This document shows, in pieces, positions 7,306 through 8,211 of a stretch of DNA of 8,211 nt. A program made the position numbers and the translations under genes. This stretch comes from an uncultured Clostridia bacterium. Lineage in GTDB: Bacteria; Bacillota; Clostridia; Oscillospirales; Acutalibacteraceae. The DNA lies in contig CAJOQU010000136.1 of NCBI GenBank assembly GCA_905236975.1, positions 1 to 8,211 on the forward strand, given 5' to 3'. The notes below the pieces were generated by a model that worked only from the letters and a program-made list of their open reading frames with translations, searched no databases and was not told the origin of the DNA. Each line of letters starts with the position of its first letter. Within the stretch, counting starts at the first letter, position 1.

Positions 7306-7338
7306 AAAGCAGAGGCAGGGGAGCCCTGTCTCTGCTTT
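7306..7338. terminator. Bidirectional intrinsic terminator between convergent genes
   Basis: A 15-bp stem (AAAGCAGAGGCAGGG / CCCTGTCTCTGCTTT, one G-U) closes a 3-base GAG loop. It starts 14 bases after the protease stop and ends 9 bases before the stop of the minus-strand gene. The stem ends in AAA/TTT, so a U-tract forms in either direction; the minus-strand side continues as TTTTATG and then a further T-run, the plus side only as TTTGCTG. It should end both the protease transcript and the facing transcript. Confidence 0.88.
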
Positions 7339-7347
7339 GCTGTGGGT

Positions 7348-7953
7348 TTATGGCTTTAAAAGCGCGGTGTTTCGTTTTTTTATGCCAACAATCGGCTGAT
7401 CGGCAAAGGTGTAAATCTCTTTCAAGCTCTCTTGTTCCTGATCGTAATAATAAAGTGTGCAGGGCAGCCAAAGATTGACGTTTAACTCGACATATACAAA
7501 GTATTCTTCATCATCCTTCAAGATTTTGACTTTCCAAAAATCATGTTCAAGCTTGGCGATCTGCTTGAAAATTCCGGCGATCAGATCGGTCACTTCCACC
7601 GGATTGCCCGCTTCATCGGTAAGCGCCATGTAGTTAAGCTTGTTCAAGACCTCGTTTTGCTTCCGGTCAATATAAGACTCAAAGCAGCCGTCCGGAACGA
7701 TCCAAATTTCTGTTTCATCCGGGGAAAAGGGTTCGGCTGATTTGCAGCCTTGCTTGGCCGAAAGGTGGTAATACCGCTCCTCGCATGGTTTCCCTTCTTC
7801 GCTTTCTTCGCTTTCTTCGCTTTCTTCGCTTACGACAATAACGTCGATCACACCTTCGGTCGATACATCGAATTCATCTTCCCGGCCGGCCGGAGCACAG
7901 GCATTTGACGTAACGAACAAAAGAATCAGGAAAAGTAATAGAATTTTTTTCAA
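7348..7953 (-). CDS. Unrecognised exported protein or lipoprotein with acidic SEE repeat
   Basis: 201 residues, TTG start at 7953 supported by an AGAGAGGTG Shine-Dalgarno (7961-7969) 7 bases upstream and a good promoter just beyond. Residues 1-18 are a signal peptide: M-K-K, a leucine-rich core, then T-S-N-A before C19. C19 could be a lipidated cysteine, but Asn at -2 departs from the lipobox pattern; S-N-A also suits signal peptidase I. A linker (about 20-55) contains four perfect S-E-E units (42-53). The rest (about 56-201) is mixed alpha/beta-like with cysteines at 57, 70, 90 and 165 and an aromatic C-terminal part (W140, W162, Y168-Y170) whose L-Y-Y-Y-D-Q-E pattern resembles beta-strand-hairpin secreted domains. 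I do not recognise the family and assign no function. It is convergent with the protease gene and shares its terminator. Its location on the cell surface, where the protease acts, makes a link possible but unproven. Confidence 0.82.
   Translation of the reverse strand: MKKILLLFLILLFVTSNACAPAGREDEFDVSTEGVIDVIVVSEESEESEESEEGKPCEERYYHLSAKQGCKSAEPFSPDETEIWIVPDGCFESYIDRKQNEVLNKLNYMALTDEAGNPVEVTDLIAGIFKQIAKLEHDFWKVKILKDDEEYFVYVELNVNLWLPCTLYYYDQEQESLKEIYTFADQPIVGIKKRNTALLKP
7795..7830 (-). repeat. Four perfect 9-bp tandem repeats encoding (SEE)4
   Basis: TTCTTCGCT occurs four times without a mismatch at 7795, 7804, 7813 and 7822. On the minus strand each unit reads AGC-GAA-GAA, giving Ser-Glu-Glu at residues 42-53 of the exported protein. 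Identical codons in all copies point to recent slippage or expansion. Nine-base changes keep the frame, so the array could vary between strains without breaking the gene. Confidence 0.92.
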
Positions 7954-7977
7954 GCAAGGTCACCTCTCTTTGTGAAT

Positions 7978-8006
7978 AGGATATCAAATTTCGAAAAGAG
8001 TGTCAA
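7978..8006 (-). promoter_or_regulatory. Sigma-A-type promoter of the minus-strand exported protein
   Basis: Read on the minus strand: a perfect TTGACA -35 (8006-8001), a 17-base spacer, and TATCCT -10 (7983-7978) preceded by an extended TG (TGATATCCT). The expected start of transcription is near 7971, leaving a leader of only about 18 bases that contains the Shine-Dalgarno. No operator-like dyad overlaps it. Confidence 0.82.
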
Positions 8007-8050
8007 GCGGCCGTTTAACATCTTTTTACGCAAAAGACAATATTTTTGTG

Positions 8051-8079
8051 TTGCGAAGCGCCTTCAGATATGGTATGAT
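8051..8079 (+). promoter_or_regulatory. Sigma-A-type promoter firing toward the right edge
   Basis: TTGCGA (8051-8056, four of six consensus -35 bases), 17-base spacer, TATGAT -10 (8074-8079, five of six) with extended TG at 8071-8072. The predicted start is about 8085-8086. It is divergent from the minus-strand promoter, with 44 bases between the two -35 boxes. No ORF with a ribosome binding site is visible downstream within the window, so it drives an untranslated leader or RNA. Confidence 0.72.
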
Positions 8080-8098
8080 AGCTTTATCAAGCTATCAT
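8075..8098. promoter_or_regulatory. Perfect 10-bp dyad overlapping -10 and transcription start
   Basis: ATGATAGCTT (8075-8084) and AAGCTATCAT (8089-8098) are exact inverted repeats around TATC. The left arm covers most of the plus-strand -10 box and the right arm lies just after the predicted start. This is classic operator placement for a dimeric repressor. It cannot act as a transcript hairpin for this promoter because the left arm would not be transcribed. Confidence 0.55.
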
Positions 8099-8211
8099 CA
8101 GTCTGTTGAATAACCCTGTGACCAATCCTTTATGCGGCGTTCAGCCGCATTTGGGTTTTTCTGCCGACATGTGCGGCGGAAAAACACCTTGTAAGCGAAA
8201 ACCGCTTGATA
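8085..8211 (+). ncRNA. Candidate structured RNA or long 5' leader, family unknown
   Basis: From the predicted start the sequence is packed with complementary segments. TATCAAGC (8085-8092) pairs with GCTTGATA (8204-8211, the last 8 bases of the window), closing the whole segment. Inside are AACCC (8112-8116) with GGGTT (8153-8157) around the stem ATGCGGC/GCCGCAT (8132-8150, loop GTTCA); an 11-bp stem TTTTTCTGCCG/CGGCGGAAAAA (8156-8184, one G-U); and AAGCG/CGCTT (8193-8207), which competes with the closing stem. No start codon with a ribosome binding site is seen. I do not recognise 6S, SRP, tmRNA, RNase P or a familiar riboswitch core. It may be a riboswitch-like leader of a gene beyond the edge, or a small RNA. 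Confidence 0.42.
8132..8160 (+). terminator. Possible intrinsic terminator/attenuator inside the candidate RNA
   Basis: The 7-bp G+C-rich stem ATGCGGC/GCCGCAT with a 5-base loop is followed by TTTGGGTTTTTC, an interrupted T-tract. The last T-run is also the left arm of the next 11-bp stem (8156-8184), so formation of that stem would sequester it. The interruption by GGG weakens the terminator reading; it may just be one helix of the structured RNA. Confidence 0.35.

Noticed and set aside
7954..8211. CRISPR array, tRNA or insertion-sequence end
   Set aside because: No regularly spaced direct repeats, no cloverleaf with the T-arm consensus, and no transposase fragment; the inverted TATCAAGC/GCTTGATA pair is too short alone to call a mobile element.

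Overview
The window looks like chromosomal DNA of a Gram-positive member of the Bacillota, most likely a clostridial lineage (Clostridia / Oscillospiraceae-like). The reasons are the mcsB-clpC gene pair, a ClpC carrying a UVR-type middle domain, AGGAGG-like ribosome binding sites before every gene, OmpR/VanS-style two-component proteins of clostridial type, and roughly balanced base composition. The species cannot be named from the sequence alone.

Layout: (1) 1-947, the 3' part of mcsB (protein arginine kinase), cut by the left edge; (2) 1011-3455, clpC, a complete AAA+ unfoldase, forming the classical Bacillota stress operon tail; (3) 3456-3535, a short A+T-rich gap with a perfect TATAAT box; (4) 3536-4222 and 4223-5647, an OmpR-family response regulator and a two-transmembrane sensor histidine kinase with no bases between them; (5) 5714-7291, a membrane-anchored HtrA/DegP-type serine protease with a PDZ domain and an unusual proline/tyrosine-rich heptad-repeat N-terminus; (6) 7306-7338, a strong terminator hairpin between convergent genes; (7) 7348-7953 on the minus strand, an unrecognised exported protein or lipoprotein with an acidic (SEE)4 stretch; (8) 7954-8211, a gene-free stretch with two good divergent sigma-A-type promoters and, on the plus strand, a compact set of inverted repeats that could be a structured RNA running to or past the right edge.

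How the genes fit together: McsB marks proteins with phosphoarginine and ClpC recognises and unfolds them for ClpP, so the left half is cytosolic protein quality control. The right half pairs a sensor kinase/regulator with a surface protease, an arrangement that recalls CssRS-HtrA or WalRK-HtrA modules and suggests envelope stress sensing. Together the region reads as a proteostasis cluster covering cytosol and envelope; joint regulation is inference.

Most of the window is well-understood biology. The least explained parts are the candidate RNA at 8085-8211, the unknown minus-strand exported protein with its 9-bp repeat array, the heptad repeats of the HtrA N-terminus, the Cys/His cluster in the kinase sensor domain, and the three staggered ATGAAATAT copies around the clpC start.
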